Shown piece by piece: positions 45,406 to 55,540 of a DNA stretch of 64,000 bases (positions are counted from its first letter, which is position 1; each line of letters opens with the position of its first letter). The notes under the pieces are model-generated. The model was not told the DNA's origin. It searched no databases and saw only the letters and a list, made by a program, of their open reading frames with translations. Source of the stretch: Streptomyces chrestomyceticus JCM 4735 (GTDB lineage Bacteria; Actinomycetota; Actinomycetes; Streptomycetales; Streptomycetaceae); NCBI RefSeq assembly GCF_003865135.1, contig NZ_BHZC01000001.1, forward strand, positions 7,130,001-7,194,000. Reading direction: 5' to 3'. The position numbers were made by a program, and so were the translations under genes.

Positions 45406-48363
45406 ATGAGACGCAGGGCGAGATCCTTACTCGCGGCAGCCGCGTTGCTGCTGGGAGGGGTGGTGGCGGTGCCCGCCGCGCAGGCGCAGGCGCGGGCGGA
45501 CGACGCGGCGGGCCGGGACGCTGTCGGGGTGTGGACGGCCGAGGTCACCAAGGCGCAGGTACCGCTGCTGCTCAAGGCGGGGGTGGACGGCCACGAGCTG
45601 AGCGCGCAGGTGCCGGGCAGCGGCAAGGCGAAGGTCGAGGTGTACCTCTCCGCCGAGCAGGCCGCCGGGCTGCGCCGACAGGGTGTGGAGCTGACGCGCA
45701 AGATCGTTCCGGCGGAGACGCAGCGCAAGCTCAAGGCTCAGGGTGACGGGGTCTTCCGCCCGTACACGGGTGCCAACGGCCTGATGAAGGAGATGATCGA
45801 CACCGCGCGGTACCACCGCGACCTCGCCAAGGTCGTCAGCATCGGCAAGACCGTCAAGGGCCGCGACATCCTGGCCCTGAAGCTCACCAAGAACGCCGAG
45901 AAGACCGCGGACGGCGCCAAGCCCGCGGTGCTGTACGCGTCCAACCAGCACGCCCGGGAGTGGATCACTCCCGAGATGACCCGGCGGCTGATGCAGTACT
46001 ACCTGGCCGGGTACGGCAAGGACCCGCGGCTGACCAGGATCCTCGACACCACCGAGCTGTGGTTCCTGCTCTCCGCCAACCCGGACGGGTACGACTACAC
46101 CTTCGAGAGCCCGCAGAACCGCCTGTGGCGCAAGAACCTGCGCGACAACAACGGCGACGGCAAGATCACCCCCGGCGACGGCGTCGACCTCAACCGCAAT
46201 TTCTCCTACAAGTGGGGTTACGACAACGAGGGTTCGTCCCCGAACCCGGCGGGCGAGACCTACCGCGGCCCGGCCGCCGCCTCCGAGCCCGAGACCAAGG
46301 CGCTGGACGCCTTCGAGAAGCGCATCGGTTTCCGCTACGCCATCAACTACCACTCCGCCGCCGAGCTGATCCTGTACGGCGTCGGCTGGCAGGTGGCCAC
46401 GCCCACTCCGGACGACGTCCTCTACCGGGCGCTGGCAGGTACGCCCGAGAAGCCGGCGATCCCCGGCTACCGCCCGCAGGTCTCCTCCGAGTTGTACATC
46501 ACCAACGGTGAGGCCGACGGCCACGCGTCCAACGTCAACGGCATTCCCATGTTCACCCCGGAGATGTCGACCTGTCAGACCGCTTCCGACGCCGACCCGA
46601 ACGACGAGTGGAACGCCGCCGACTGCCAGTCCGTGTTCAACTTCCCCGACTCCGAGAAGCTCATCCAGGCGGAGTTCGCGAAGAACATCCCCTTCGCACT
46701 CTCCGTCGCCGAGAGCGCGCGGCGTCCTGACCAGCCCGTCTCGTCCGTGGGCATGACGGCACCGGACTTCACCCCGCACGCCTTCACCACCTCCTACGCC
46801 CGCGGCGAGGACCAGGAAGTCGCCGTCACCGCGCGCAAGTCCGTACGCGACAAGGAGCTCAACTACCGCGTCAACGGCGGCCGCCGGCACACGGAGGAGC
46901 TGGAGGCGTGGAAGGGCGGCGAGACCTACGGGGGCGAGGACAATCTGCACTTCGACCAGTACCGGGCGTCCGTGGAAGGGGCCGATCCCGGGGACAAGGT
47001 AGAGGTGTGGTTCTCCGGCCGTACCCGCGACGGCAAGGCCACCAAGAGTGAACCTTTCACCTACACCGTCGCCGAGCGGCCGCGCGCCGACACCCTCGTC
47101 CTCGCCGAGGAGGGCGGCACCACTCCCGCGCAGCACACCGCCGCGTACACCAAGGCCCTCGCCGCCAACGGCCACCGCGCCGCGGTCTGGGACGTCGCCC
47201 GGCAGGGCGCCCCGGACGCGCTCGGTGTCCTGAGCCACTTCGACAACGTCGTCTGGTACACCGGAGCGGGCCGTCCGGGCGGCGCCACCCTGCTGGCCGT
47301 ACGCGACTACCTCAACGAGGGCGGCAAGCTGCTCACCGCGGGGGAGCAGGCAGGCGGCAGCGCCGTGGTCGGCCGGGCCGTGACCGACGACTTCAGCCAG
47401 TACTACCTGGGCGCCGGCAGCCGCGTCCCCGTCAAGAACCCGCCCGCCTTCAAGGGCGCCGGCAAGCTGGCCGGCACGCAGGTGAAGCTCGGCGACGCGC
47501 CGGGCAACCCGCTGGATTCCGCCGGCGCCCACTCGGTGATCTCCGACGAACTGCCGCCGGCCACGTTCCCCCAGTTCGCCAGTGCCGCGGCCGGTGATTA
47601 CCCGGGAGTACGGACACCGTTCCAGCCGTACGAGGGCGACTGGTTCGCCGCCGCCCGGCACCGCGACACCTCCTGGATGCGGCTGTCCCGGACCGTCGAC
47701 CTGACCGGCGTCACCGCGGCCGACCGGCCCACCCTCCGGTTCATGCTCAGCCACGACACCGAGGAGGGGTACGACAACGCCGTCGTCGAGGCGCACACCG
47801 TGGGCAAGGACGACTGGACGACGCTGCCCGACGCGAACGGCGGCACCCGCACCGACGTGCCCGCCGAGTGCGGGGCCGGCTTCTACCTGGCCGCGCACCC
47901 CTTCCTCCAGCACTACCTGACCCGCACCGGCACCGACTGCCGCAACACCGGCACCACCGGAGCGTGGAACCGCTTCACCGGCGCCTCGGACGGCTGGCGG
48001 CCGGTCACCGTCGACCTGTCCGCCTATGCCGGGCAGCGCGTCGAGCTGGCGATCTCCTACATCACCGACCCCAGCACCGGCGGCCGCGGCGTCTTCGTGG
48101 ACAACACCAGGCTCACCACCGGCACCGGCGGCGAGCCGCTGGAGGGCTTCGAGGCCTCGCTCGGGCCCTGGACCGTCCCCGGGCCGCCGGCGGGCAGCCC
48201 GCCCGCCACGGGCGACTGGGCCCGGTCCAAGGAGCTGTTCCGGGCCGCCGGGGCGGTGACCACCCGGAACACCGTTCTGCTGGGCTTCGGCCTGGAGCAC
48301 GTACAGACCGCCACGGAACGGGCGGAACTGACCGGCGCGGCCCTCAAGGCCCTCGGCGGCTGA
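45406..48363 (+). CDS. Secreted M14 zinc carboxypeptidase (TTA codon)
   Basis: 985 residues. Signal peptide 1-29 (RRRARS, hydrophobic core, AQAQA). A propeptide-like region runs to about 110. The catalytic domain follows: zinc ligands H182 and E185 in SNQHAREW, the LLSANPDGYDYT and LNRNFSYKWGYDNEG segments, and a third ligand His in YAINYHSAAELI. An EF-hand-like loop DNNGDGKITPGDG probably binds calcium. A long C-terminal region holds a ThuA/GATase-like part (VLAEEGGTTPAQHTAAYTKA) and a jelly-roll immune-inhibitor-A-like part. It trims C-terminal residues from peptides outside the cell. Codon 8 is TTA (45427-45429), tying expression to bldA and hence to morphological differentiation. Confidence 0.93.
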   Translation: MRRRARSLLAAAALLLGGVVAVPAAQAQARADDAAGRDAVGVWTAEVTKAQVPLLLKAGVDGHELSAQVPGSGKAKVEVYLSAEQAAGLRRQGVELTRKIVPAETQRKLKAQGDGVFRPYTGANGLMKEMIDTARYHRDLAKVVSIGKTVKGRDILALKLTKNAEKTADGAKPAVLYASNQHAREWITPEMTRRLMQYYLAGYGKDPRLTRILDTTELWFLLSANPDGYDYTFESPQNRLWRKNLRDNNGDGKITPGDGVDLNRNFSYKWGYDNEGSSPNPAGETYRGPAAASEPETKALDAFEKRIGFRYAINYHSAAELILYGVGWQVATPTPDDVLYRALAGTPEKPAIPGYRPQVSSELYITNGEADGHASNVNGIPMFTPEMSTCQTASDADPNDEWNAADCQSVFNFPDSEKLIQAEFAKNIPFALSVAESARRPDQPVSSVGMTAPDFTPHAFTTSYARGEDQEVAVTARKSVRDKELNYRVNGGRRHTEELEAWKGGETYGGEDNLHFDQYRASVEGADPGDKVEVWFSGRTRDGKATKSEPFTYTVAERPRADTLVLAEEGGTTPAQHTAAYTKALAANGHRAAVWDVARQGAPDALGVLSHFDNVVWYTGAGRPGGATLLAVRDYLNEGGKLLTAGEQAGGSAVVGRAVTDDFSQYYLGAGSRVPVKNPPAFKGAGKLAGTQVKLGDAPGNPLDSAGAHSVISDELPPATFPQFASAAAGDYPGVRTPFQPYEGDWFAAARHRDTSWMRLSRTVDLTGVTAADRPTLRFMLSHDTEEGYDNAVVEAHTVGKDDWTTLPDANGGTRTDVPAECGAGFYLAAHPFLQHYLTRTGTDCRNTGTTGAWNRFTGASDGWRPVTVDLSAYAGQRVELAISYITDPSTGGRGVFVDNTRLTTGTGGEPLEGFEASLGPWTVPGPPAGSPPATGDWARSKELFRAAGAVTTRNTVLLGFGLEHVQTATERAELTGAALKALGG

Positions 48364-49539
<1,176 letters not shown>

Positions 49540-49579
49540 CACCTGCCTGATCTAGGCCAGGGCACGTAGATGTGCGGAA

Positions 49580-49616
49580 GGGGCTCGTAGGGCGCACCGA
49601 GCGCCGTACGGGCCCC
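49580..49616 (+). terminator. Hairpin between gap and pgk
   Basis: A 5-bp inner stem (49591-49595 with 49601-49605), one mismatch, then a 10-bp outer stem (one G-T) with a 5-nt loop. It could terminate part of the transcripts or protect the gap mRNA. Confidence 0.65.
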
Positions 49617-49652
49617 CTCCCATGACCGACCTACGCAACGGAGTCACTTCGC

Positions 49653-50864
49653 ATGAAGACGATCGACGATCTCGCCCAGGAAGGGCTGTCCGGCAAGCGG
49701 GTCTTCGTCCGCGCGGACCTCAATGTGCCGCTGGACGGCACCACCATCACCGACGACGGCCGCATCCGCGCCGTGCAGCCGACGATCGCCAAGCTCGCGC
49801 AGCTCGGCGCCAAGGTGATCGTCGCCTCCCACCTGGGCCGTCCCAAGGGCGCCCCGGACCCGGCCTTCTCGCTGCGGCCCGCCGCCGAGCGGCTGGGTGA
49901 GCTGATCGGCCGCGAGGTCGCCTTCGCCACCGACACGGTCGGCGAGTCCGCCCGCTCCGTCGTCGAGGGCCTCGGCGAGGGCGAGGTCGCCGTCCTGGAG
50001 AACCTGCGCTTCAACCCGGGCGAGACCAGCAAGGACGACGCCGAGCGCGGCGCCTTCGCGGACCAGCTCGCGGCCCTCGCGGACGTGTACGTCGGCGACG
50101 GCTTCGGCGCCGTGCACCGCAAGCACGCCTCCGTCTACGACCTGCCGGCCCGCCTGCCGCACGCCGCGGGCGACCTGATCGCCGCCGAGGTCACCGTCCT
50201 GAAGAAGCTCACCGAGGACGTCAAGCGCCCGTACGTGGTCGTGCTCGGCGGCGCCAAGGTCTCCGACAAGCTCGCCGTCATCGACGAGCTGCTCGGCAAG
50301 GCCGACCGGCTGCTGATCGGCGGCGGCATGGCGTACACCTTCCTCAAGGCCAAGGGCTACGAGGTCGGCATCTCCCTCCTCCAGGAGGACCAGATCCCGA
50401 CCGTCACCGAGTACATGGAGCGCGCCGAGAAGAACGGCGTCGAGCTGGTCCTGCCGGTCGACATCCTGGCCTCGGCCGACTTCCCCGACCTGAAGACGAA
50501 GGCCCCGGCGGACTACGTCACGGTCGACGCCGACCGGATCCCCTCCGACAAGGAGGGTCTGGACATCGGCCCGAAGACCCGGGAGCTGTTCGCCTCGAAG
50601 ATCGCCGACGCCGAGACCGTCTTCTGGAACGGCCCGGTCGGCGTCGCCGAGCACCCGGACTACGCCGGTGGCACCACCGCCATCGCGCGGGCCCTGCTGA
50701 ACTGCGACGGCTTCACCGTCGTCGGCGGCGGCGACTCGGCCGCCGCGGTGCGCTCGCTCGGCTTCGACGAGAATGCTTTCGGCCACATCTCGACCGGCGG
50801 CGGCGCCAGCCTCGAATACCTCGAAGGCAAGACGCTCCCCGGCCTTGCCGCTCTGGAGGACTGA
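49653..50864 (+). CDS. pgk: Phosphoglycerate kinase
   Basis: 403 residues. Landmarks: KRVFVRADLNVPLDG, VIVASHLGRPKG, AVLENLRFNPGE, the KLAVIDELLGKADRLLIGGG segment, and the hinge/nucleotide site near ETVFWNGPVGVAEHPDYAGG with GGGDSAAAVRSLG. It transfers phosphate from 1,3-bisphosphoglycerate to ADP in glycolysis. A 6-nt gap separates it from tpiA. The ATG lies 113 nt after gap, beyond the hairpin. Confidence 0.98.
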   Translation: MKTIDDLAQEGLSGKRVFVRADLNVPLDGTTITDDGRIRAVQPTIAKLAQLGAKVIVASHLGRPKGAPDPAFSLRPAAERLGELIGREVAFATDTVGESARSVVEGLGEGEVAVLENLRFNPGETSKDDAERGAFADQLAALADVYVGDGFGAVHRKHASVYDLPARLPHAAGDLIAAEVTVLKKLTEDVKRPYVVVLGGAKVSDKLAVIDELLGKADRLLIGGGMAYTFLKAKGYEVGISLLQEDQIPTVTEYMERAEKNGVELVLPVDILASADFPDLKTKAPADYVTVDADRIPSDKEGLDIGPKTRELFASKIADAETVFWNGPVGVAEHPDYAGGTTAIARALLNCDGFTVVGGGDSAAAVRSLGFDENAFGHISTGGGASLEYLEGKTLPGLAALED

Positions 50865-50870
50865 AGAACC

Positions 50871-51647
50871 GTGACTGACCGTACCCCGCTGATGGCGGGC
50901 AACTGGAAGATGAACCTCAACCACCTCGAGGCCATCGCGCACGTCCAGAAGCTCGCCTTCGCACTCGCCGACAAGGACTACGAGGCCACCGAGGTCGCGG
51001 TCCTGCCGCCCTTCACCGACCTGCGTTCGGTGCAGACGCTGGTCGACGGCGACAAGCTGAAGATCAAGTACGGCGCCCAGGACCTCTCGGCGCACGACTC
51101 CGGCGCGTACACCGGCGAGATCTCCGGCGGCATGCTGGCCAAGCTCAAGTGCAGCTACGTGGCCGTCGGGCACAGCGAGCGCCGCCAGTACCACGGCGAG
51201 AACGAAGAGATCTGCAACGCCAAGGTCAAGGCCGCCTTCAAGCACGGCATCACCCCGATCCTGTGCGTCGGCGAGGGCCTGGACGTCCGCAAGGCCGGCA
51301 ACCAGGTCGCGCACACCCTCGCCCAGGTCGACGGCGGCCTGAAGGACGTCCCGGCCGAGCAGGCCGAGACCATCGTCATCGCCTACGAGCCCGTGTGGGC
51401 CATCGGCACCGGCGAGGTCGCCACGCCCGAGGACGCGCAGGAGGTCTGCGGCGCGATCCGCGGCCGGCTCGCCGAGCTGTACAGCCAGGAGCTGGCCGAC
51501 AAGGTCCGTATCCAGTACGGCGGCTCGGTCAAGTCCGGCAATGTCGCCGCGATCATGGCGCAGCCGGACGTGGACGGCGCCCTGGTCGGCGGCGCGGCGC
51601 TGGACGTGGACGAGTTCGTCAAGATCGTCCGGTTCCGCGACCAGTAG
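50871..51647 (+). CDS. tpiA: Triosephosphate isomerase
   Basis: 258 residues. N-terminus [13 protein letters not shown] with the substrate Asn and Lys, the [15 protein letters not shown] histidine strand, the catalytic glutamate in [13 protein letters not shown], and the [11 protein letters not shown] phosphate loop. Interconverts dihydroxyacetone phosphate and glyceraldehyde-3-phosphate. It lies 6 nt after pgk. The order gap-pgk-tpiA-secG is standard in actinobacteria. Confidence 0.98.
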   Translation: MTDRTPLMAGNWKMNLNHLEAIAHVQKLAFALADKDYEATEVAVLPPFTDLRSVQTLVDGDKLKIKYGAQDLSAHDSGAYTGEISGGMLAKLKCSYVAVGHSERRQYHGENEEICNAKVKAAFKHGITPILCVGEGLDVRKAGNQVAHTLAQVDGGLKDVPAEQAETIVIAYEPVWAIGTGEVATPEDAQEVCGAIRGRLAELYSQELADKVRIQYGGSVKSGNVAAIMAQPDVDGALVGGAALDVDEFVKIVRFRDQ

Positions 51648-51780
51648 CAGCTATGACGACGGGCCAGGCCCGTCGTACCCTGTCGGGGCCGGGTCCGGTG
51701 CCATGTGCGCCGCCCGGCCCCGTACCATTCGATCTTCTTCGGTACGTCCCGTCCGTCAGTCCTAGAGAGTTGGTCCAGCC

Positions 51781-52017
51781 GTGGTCATCGGGTTCTCGGT
51801 AGCCCTCATCGTCTTCAGCCTGCTGCTGATGATGCTGGTGCTCATGCACAAGGGGAAGGGCGGCGGCCTGTCCGACATGTTCGGCGGCGGCATGCAGTCC
51901 TCGGTCGGCGGTTCCTCCGTCGCCGAGCGCAACCTGGACCGCATCACGATCGTGATCGCCCTGCTCTGGTTCGCCTGCATCGTCGTGCTCGGCGTCCTGA
52001 TGAAGCTGGACAGCTGA
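51781..52017 (+). CDS. secG: Preprotein translocase subunit SecG
   Basis: 78 residues from the GTG at 51781. Two membrane helices (VIGFSVALIVFSLLLMMLVLM and ITIVIALLWFACIVVLGVLM) flank the conserved cytoplasmic loop HKGKGGGLSDMFGGGMQSSV. SecG assists SecYE during SecA-driven export. It sits 133 nt after tpiA, and a 9-bp terminator hairpin begins 9 nt after its stop. Confidence 0.95.
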   Translation: MVIGFSVALIVFSLLLMMLVLMHKGKGGGLSDMFGGGMQSSVGGSSVAERNLDRITIVIALLWFACIVVLGVLMKLDS

Positions 52018-52025
52018 CGAACTGT

Positions 52026-52060
52026 CGAGGACGCGGCCTATCATGAAGGCGGCGTCCTCG
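52026..52060 (+). terminator. Terminator after secG
   Basis: Perfect 9-bp stem CGAGGACGC/GCGTCCTCG with a 17-nt loop. Confidence 0.8.
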
Positions 52061-52174
52061 GTGGGGGTGTAACTCCTGTCACTGGACGCGCGTTGGGCCT
52101 TACGTAGACTGGGGCGCTCGCAGCGCGACTGCTGTTCGATGCTTCGCAGCACCATTACGCAGGGAGTTACAACC

Positions 52175-52510
52175 GTGGCAAGTGGCAACGCGATCCGAGG
52201 AAGTCGGGTCGGGGCGGGGCCGATGGGGGAGGCCGAGCGAGGCGAGTCCGCGCCGCGCATCCGCATCTCCTTCTGGTGCTCGAACGGGCACGAGACTCAG
52301 CCCAGCTTCGCCGGCGACGCGCAGATTCCTGACACCTGGGACTGCCCGCGCTGCGGCTTCCCGGCAGGCAAGGACCGGGACAACCCGCCGGACCCGCCGC
52401 GCACCGAACCGTACAAGACGCACCTCGCGTACGTCCGGGAGCGCCGCAGCGACGCCGACGGTGAGGCGATCCTCGCCGAGGCCCTCGCCAAGCTCCGCGG
52501 AGAGATCTGA
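52175..52510 (+). CDS. RbpA family RNA polymerase-binding protein (secG-linked paralogue)
   Basis: 111 residues from the GTG at 52175 with AGGGAG upstream. It keeps the RbpA layout: a flexible N-terminal tail (AIRGSRVGAGPMGEAERG), a zinc-type core with C35-x3-H39 and C57-x2-C60 (FWCSNGHE, DCPRCGFPAG), and a C-terminal helical region RTEPYKTHLAYVRERRSDAD that resembles the sigma-binding domain. RbpA binds RNA polymerase and the primary sigma factor and aids promoter opening. The sequence differs from the classical Streptomyces RbpA, which is encoded elsewhere, so this is probably a paralogue. Its target sigma factor is unknown. Confidence 0.8.
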   Translation: MASGNAIRGSRVGAGPMGEAERGESAPRIRISFWCSNGHETQPSFAGDAQIPDTWDCPRCGFPAGKDRDNPPDPPRTEPYKTHLAYVRERRSDADGEAILAEALAKLRGEI

Positions 52511-52531
52511 CGGACCAGCACACACCACGAC

Positions 52532-52570
52532 CGGCCCGGCCGGAGGGAACGCCCCCTCCCGGCCGGGCCG
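52532..52570 (+). terminator. Terminator after the RbpA-family gene
   Basis: Perfect 12-bp stem CGGCCCGGCCGG/CCGGCCGGGCCG with a 15-nt loop, 22 nt past the stop. Confidence 0.85.
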
Positions 52571-52715
52571 TCCGCGTACCGGGCCGGTCGCGAGGGTACC
52601 GACGGAGGTGCTGAAACGGTTCGCCGGGGCGGCCGACAGCGGGGGGACACCTCATCCCGCTCCCTGATCAATTAGGTTGGGAGACGGCGGGGCCGGTACG
52701 AGAAGAAGAAGGCTG

Positions 52716-54377
52716 ATGTCCGAGATGAACGCAGAAGGCCGCACCAGGCTCGACCAGACGCCTGAGTGGACCGCGCTGAACAAGCACCGGGAGCAGCTCG
52801 GGGAGGTGCGGCTGCGCGAGCTGTTCGACCAGGACCCGGAGCGCGCCGGACGCTACACCCTCAAGGTCGGCGACCTGCACCTGGACTACTCCAAGCACCT
52901 GGTCACCGACGAGACGCTGCGCCTGCTGCGCGAGCTGGCCGAGGCCCGGGGCGTCGCGGAGCTGCGGGACGCGATGTTCCGCGGCGAGAAGATCAACGTC
53001 ACCGAGAACCGGGCCGTGCTGCACACCGCGCTGCGTGCTCCCGAGTCCGCCACCATCGAGGTCGACGGCGAGAACGTCACCCCCGCCGTGCACGCGGTGC
53101 TGCGCAAGATGCAGATCTTCACCGACCGGGTGCGCTCCGGCGAGTGGAAGGGCCACACGGGCAAGCGCATCAAGACGGTCGTCAACATCGGCATCGGCGG
53201 CTCCGACCTGGGCCCGGCGATGGCGTACGAGGCGCTGCGCGCCTACACCCACCGCGACATGCAGTTCCGCTTCGTCTCCAACGTGGACGGCGCGGACCTG
53301 CACGAGGCCGTCCGCGACCTCGACCCCGCGGAAACCCTCTTCATCGTCGCCTCGAAGACCTTCACCACCATCGAGACGATCACCAACGCCACCTCCGCCC
53401 GCAACTGGCTGCTGACCGGCCTGCGGGCCGGCGAGGACGCGGTGGCCAAGCACTTCGTCGCGCTGTCGACCAACGCGGAGAAGGTCGCGGACTTCGGCAT
53501 CGACACCGACAACATGTTCGAGTTCTGGGACTGGGTCGGCGGCCGCTACTCCTACGACTCCGCCATCGGCCTCTCGCTCATGATCGCGATCGGCCCGGAG
53601 CGGTTCCGCGAGATGCTGGCCGGTTTCCACCTCGTCGACGAGCACTTCCGGTGCGCCCCCGCCGAGGAGAACGTCCCGCTCCTGCTCGGCCTCCTGGGCG
53701 TCTGGTACGGCAACTTCTGGGACGCCCAGTCGCACGCGGTGCTGCCGTACAGCCACTACCTCTCCAAGTTCACCGCATACCTCCAGCAACTGGACATGGA
53801 GTCCAACGGCAAGTCCGTGGACCGCGAGGGCAACCCGGTGCACTGGCAGACCGGCCCGGTCGTCTGGGGCACCCCCGGCACCAACGGCCAGCACGCGTAC
53901 TACCAGCTCCTCCACCAGGGCACGAAGCTCATCCCCGCCGACCTCATCGGCTTCGCCAAGCCCGTCGAGGACCTCCACCCCGGCCTGGTGGCCCAGCACG
54001 ACCTGCTGATGGCCAACCTCTTCGCCCAGGGCCAGGCGCTGGCCTTCGGCAAGACCCCCGACGAGGTACGGGCCGAGGGCGTCCCCGAGGAACTGGTCCC
54101 GCACAAGACCTTCCAGGGCAACCGCCCCACCACCACGATCCTCGCCGAGGAGCTGTCCCCCTCCGTCCTCGGCCAGCTCATCGCCCTGTACGAGCACAAG
54201 GTCTTCGTCCAGGGCGCCATCTGGAACATCGACTCCTTCGACCAGTGGGGCGTCGAACTCGGCAAGGTCCTCGCGAAGCGGGTCGAGCCCGCGCTGACCG
54301 AGGGCGCGGAGGTCGAGGGCCTGGACGCCTCGACGAAGTCCCTGGTGGCCACGTACCGCGCGATGCGGGGCCGCTGA
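52716..54377 (+). CDS. pgi: Glucose-6-phosphate isomerase
   Basis: 553 residues from the ATG at 52716 behind AGAAGAAGAAGG. SIS-type sugar isomerase signatures: [36 protein letters not shown], the catalytic glutamate in [13 protein letters not shown], and the C-terminal [18 protein letters not shown]. Interconverts glucose-6-phosphate and fructose-6-phosphate, the branch between glycolysis and the oxidative pentose-phosphate genes just downstream. The stop overlaps the next small gene (TGATG). Confidence 0.98.
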   Translation: MSEMNAEGRTRLDQTPEWTALNKHREQLGEVRLRELFDQDPERAGRYTLKVGDLHLDYSKHLVTDETLRLLRELAEARGVAELRDAMFRGEKINVTENRAVLHTALRAPESATIEVDGENVTPAVHAVLRKMQIFTDRVRSGEWKGHTGKRIKTVVNIGIGGSDLGPAMAYEALRAYTHRDMQFRFVSNVDGADLHEAVRDLDPAETLFIVASKTFTTIETITNATSARNWLLTGLRAGEDAVAKHFVALSTNAEKVADFGIDTDNMFEFWDWVGGRYSYDSAIGLSLMIAIGPERFREMLAGFHLVDEHFRCAPAEENVPLLLGLLGVWYGNFWDAQSHAVLPYSHYLSKFTAYLQQLDMESNGKSVDREGNPVHWQTGPVVWGTPGTNGQHAYYQLLHQGTKLIPADLIGFAKPVEDLHPGLVAQHDLLMANLFAQGQALAFGKTPDEVRAEGVPEELVPHKTFQGNRPTTTILAEELSPSVLGQLIALYEHKVFVQGAIWNIDSFDQWGVELGKVLAKRVEPALTEGAEVEGLDASTKSLVATYRAMRGR

Positions 54378-54640
54378 TGGCGGCGGACGAGGACGTCCTG
54401 GCGAGCTTCCTGGACCTCCTCACCCCGGAGAACCGGGCCTGGCTCCAGAGCCTCCCGGAGTCGGAGCAGCGCGACGTGGCGGTCCGTCACCTCGAAGCCG
54501 TACAGGGCGACAAGGAACACGGACTGGGCCGGTACGACACCCACGACACACAGGTGGAGGGCGTCGCCGTCGGCGATCTCCAGGCCCCCGGGCACCTTGC
54601 GAACGCGATGGTCCGGCAGGAGCAGGAGCGGCGGTCGTGA
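54377..54640 (+). CDS. Small protein translationally coupled to pgi
   Basis: 87 residues from the ATG at 54377, sharing one base with the pgi stop. Acidic N-terminus ([20 protein letters not shown]), a predicted helix (AWLQSLPESEQRDVAVRHLEAV), and a hydrophilic second half ending ANAMVRQEQERRS. No membrane helix, signal or known domain is recognised. The coupling to pgi suggests a role linked to sugar-phosphate metabolism, which is inferred. Its base composition matches the neighbours, so it looks genuine. It ends where the repeat cluster B begins. Confidence 0.65.
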   Translation: MAADEDVLASFLDLLTPENRAWLQSLPESEQRDVAVRHLEAVQGDKEHGLGRYDTHDTQVEGVAVGDLQAPGHLANAMVRQEQERRS

Positions 54641-54690
54641 CGGGCTGACCCGTTTGCGGGTCGGCTTTCCGGTCTGGGGGCGCGGGCCCG

Positions 54691-54834
54691 GGCCCTCCAG
54701 ACTTCGTCCTACGGTCCCGCACCCTCCTGTACGCGTTCGGCTGACACGTACGGGGTGGGGGACGCCTGCCCCCACCGGTCGATGGTCGCCGTACGGCGGG
54801 AGGGGGCGGCCCGTAGGACGGAGTCTGGAGGGCC
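54691..54834. repeat. TIR core element B1 (144 bp)
   Basis: 24-bp inverted ends 54691-54714 and 54811-54834 with one mismatch; the core end sequence is CCAGACTTCGTCCTACGG. Confidence 0.9.
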
Positions 54835-54959
54835 GGTCCCGTAGACGGGTACAGCGAGCGCCGCCCGGTGCTGCCTGCCAGTCGGCCACAGTGCCCTACC
54901 CGCCGTCGGGCGGCGAAACTCCGTCGGACGGCGGGCAGGTCGGCAGTGGAGCGGGCCCG

Positions 54960-55104
54960 GGCCCTCCAGACTTCGTCCTACGGTCCCGCACCCTCCCGTA
55001 CGTGTTCGGCTGACACGAACGGGGTGGGCGGACGCCTGCCCCTACCGGCTGTCGGTCGCCGTACGACGGGAGGGGGCGGCCCGTAGGACGAAGTCTGGAG
55101 GGCC
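54960..55104. repeat. TIR core element B2 (145 bp)
   Basis: Perfect 24-bp inverted ends at 54960-54983 and 55081-55104. Confidence 0.95.
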
Positions 55105-55229
55105 GGTCCCGTAGACGGGTACAGCGAGCGCCGCCCGGTGCTGCCTGCCAGTCGGCCACAGTGCCCTACCCGCCGTCGGGCGGCGAAACTCCGTCGGACG
55201 GCGGGCAGGTCGGCAGTGGAGCGGGCCCG

Positions 55230-55374
55230 GGCCCTCCAGACTTCGTCCTACGGTCCCGCACCCTCCCGTACGTGTTCGGCTGACACGAACGGGGTGGGGC
55301 GACACCTGCCCCCACCGGCCGTCGATCGCCGTACGACGGAAGGGGGCGGGCTGGAGGACGAAGTCTGGAAGCCC
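55230..55374. repeat. TIR core element B3 (145 bp)
   Basis: Left end 55230-55253 identical to B2; right end 55351-55374 diverged (GGAGGACGAAGTCTGG) and identical, in reverse, to the left end of A1. Confidence 0.9.
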
Positions 55375-55485
55375 GGTCCCGTAGACGGGTACGGGAGGCG
55401 CCGCCCGGTACGGGCATTCGTCGGCTACGGTGCCCGGCCCGCCACCAGGCGCCGAAACCCCTTGCTCAGTTGGACACCACGCGGA

Positions 55486-55517
55486 ACGGCCCCGCTCCCA
55501 CCCGGGAACGGGGCCGT
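55486..55517 (-). terminator. Terminator of the pentose-phosphate operon
   Basis: Perfect 9-bp stem ACGGCCCCG/CGGGGCCGT with a 14-nt loop, 24 nt past the pgl stop on the minus strand. Confidence 0.8.
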
Positions 55518-55540
55518 CCGTCGTTCTTCGTACGGCGGTG

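Larger units (their letters stand above)
54660..55425 (+). repeat. 270-bp tandem repeat family, cluster B (about 2.7 units)
   Basis: Occupies most of the 900-nt gap between the small gene and pgl. TIR cores start at 54691, 54960 and 55230 (periods 269 and 270), separated by about 125-bp spacers with their own inverted segments. The short ORFs here repeat with the period and are not genes. Confidence 0.95.

Noticed and set aside
45427..48300. 957-codon open frame opposite the M14 carboxypeptidase gene
   Set aside because: Antisense shadow; the plus frame has a signal peptide and catalytic zinc residues.
52061..52174. SigR-type (GGAAT-N18-GTT) promoter before the RbpA-family gene
   Set aside because: No matching spacing was found, and this is probably not the classical SigR-controlled rbpA.
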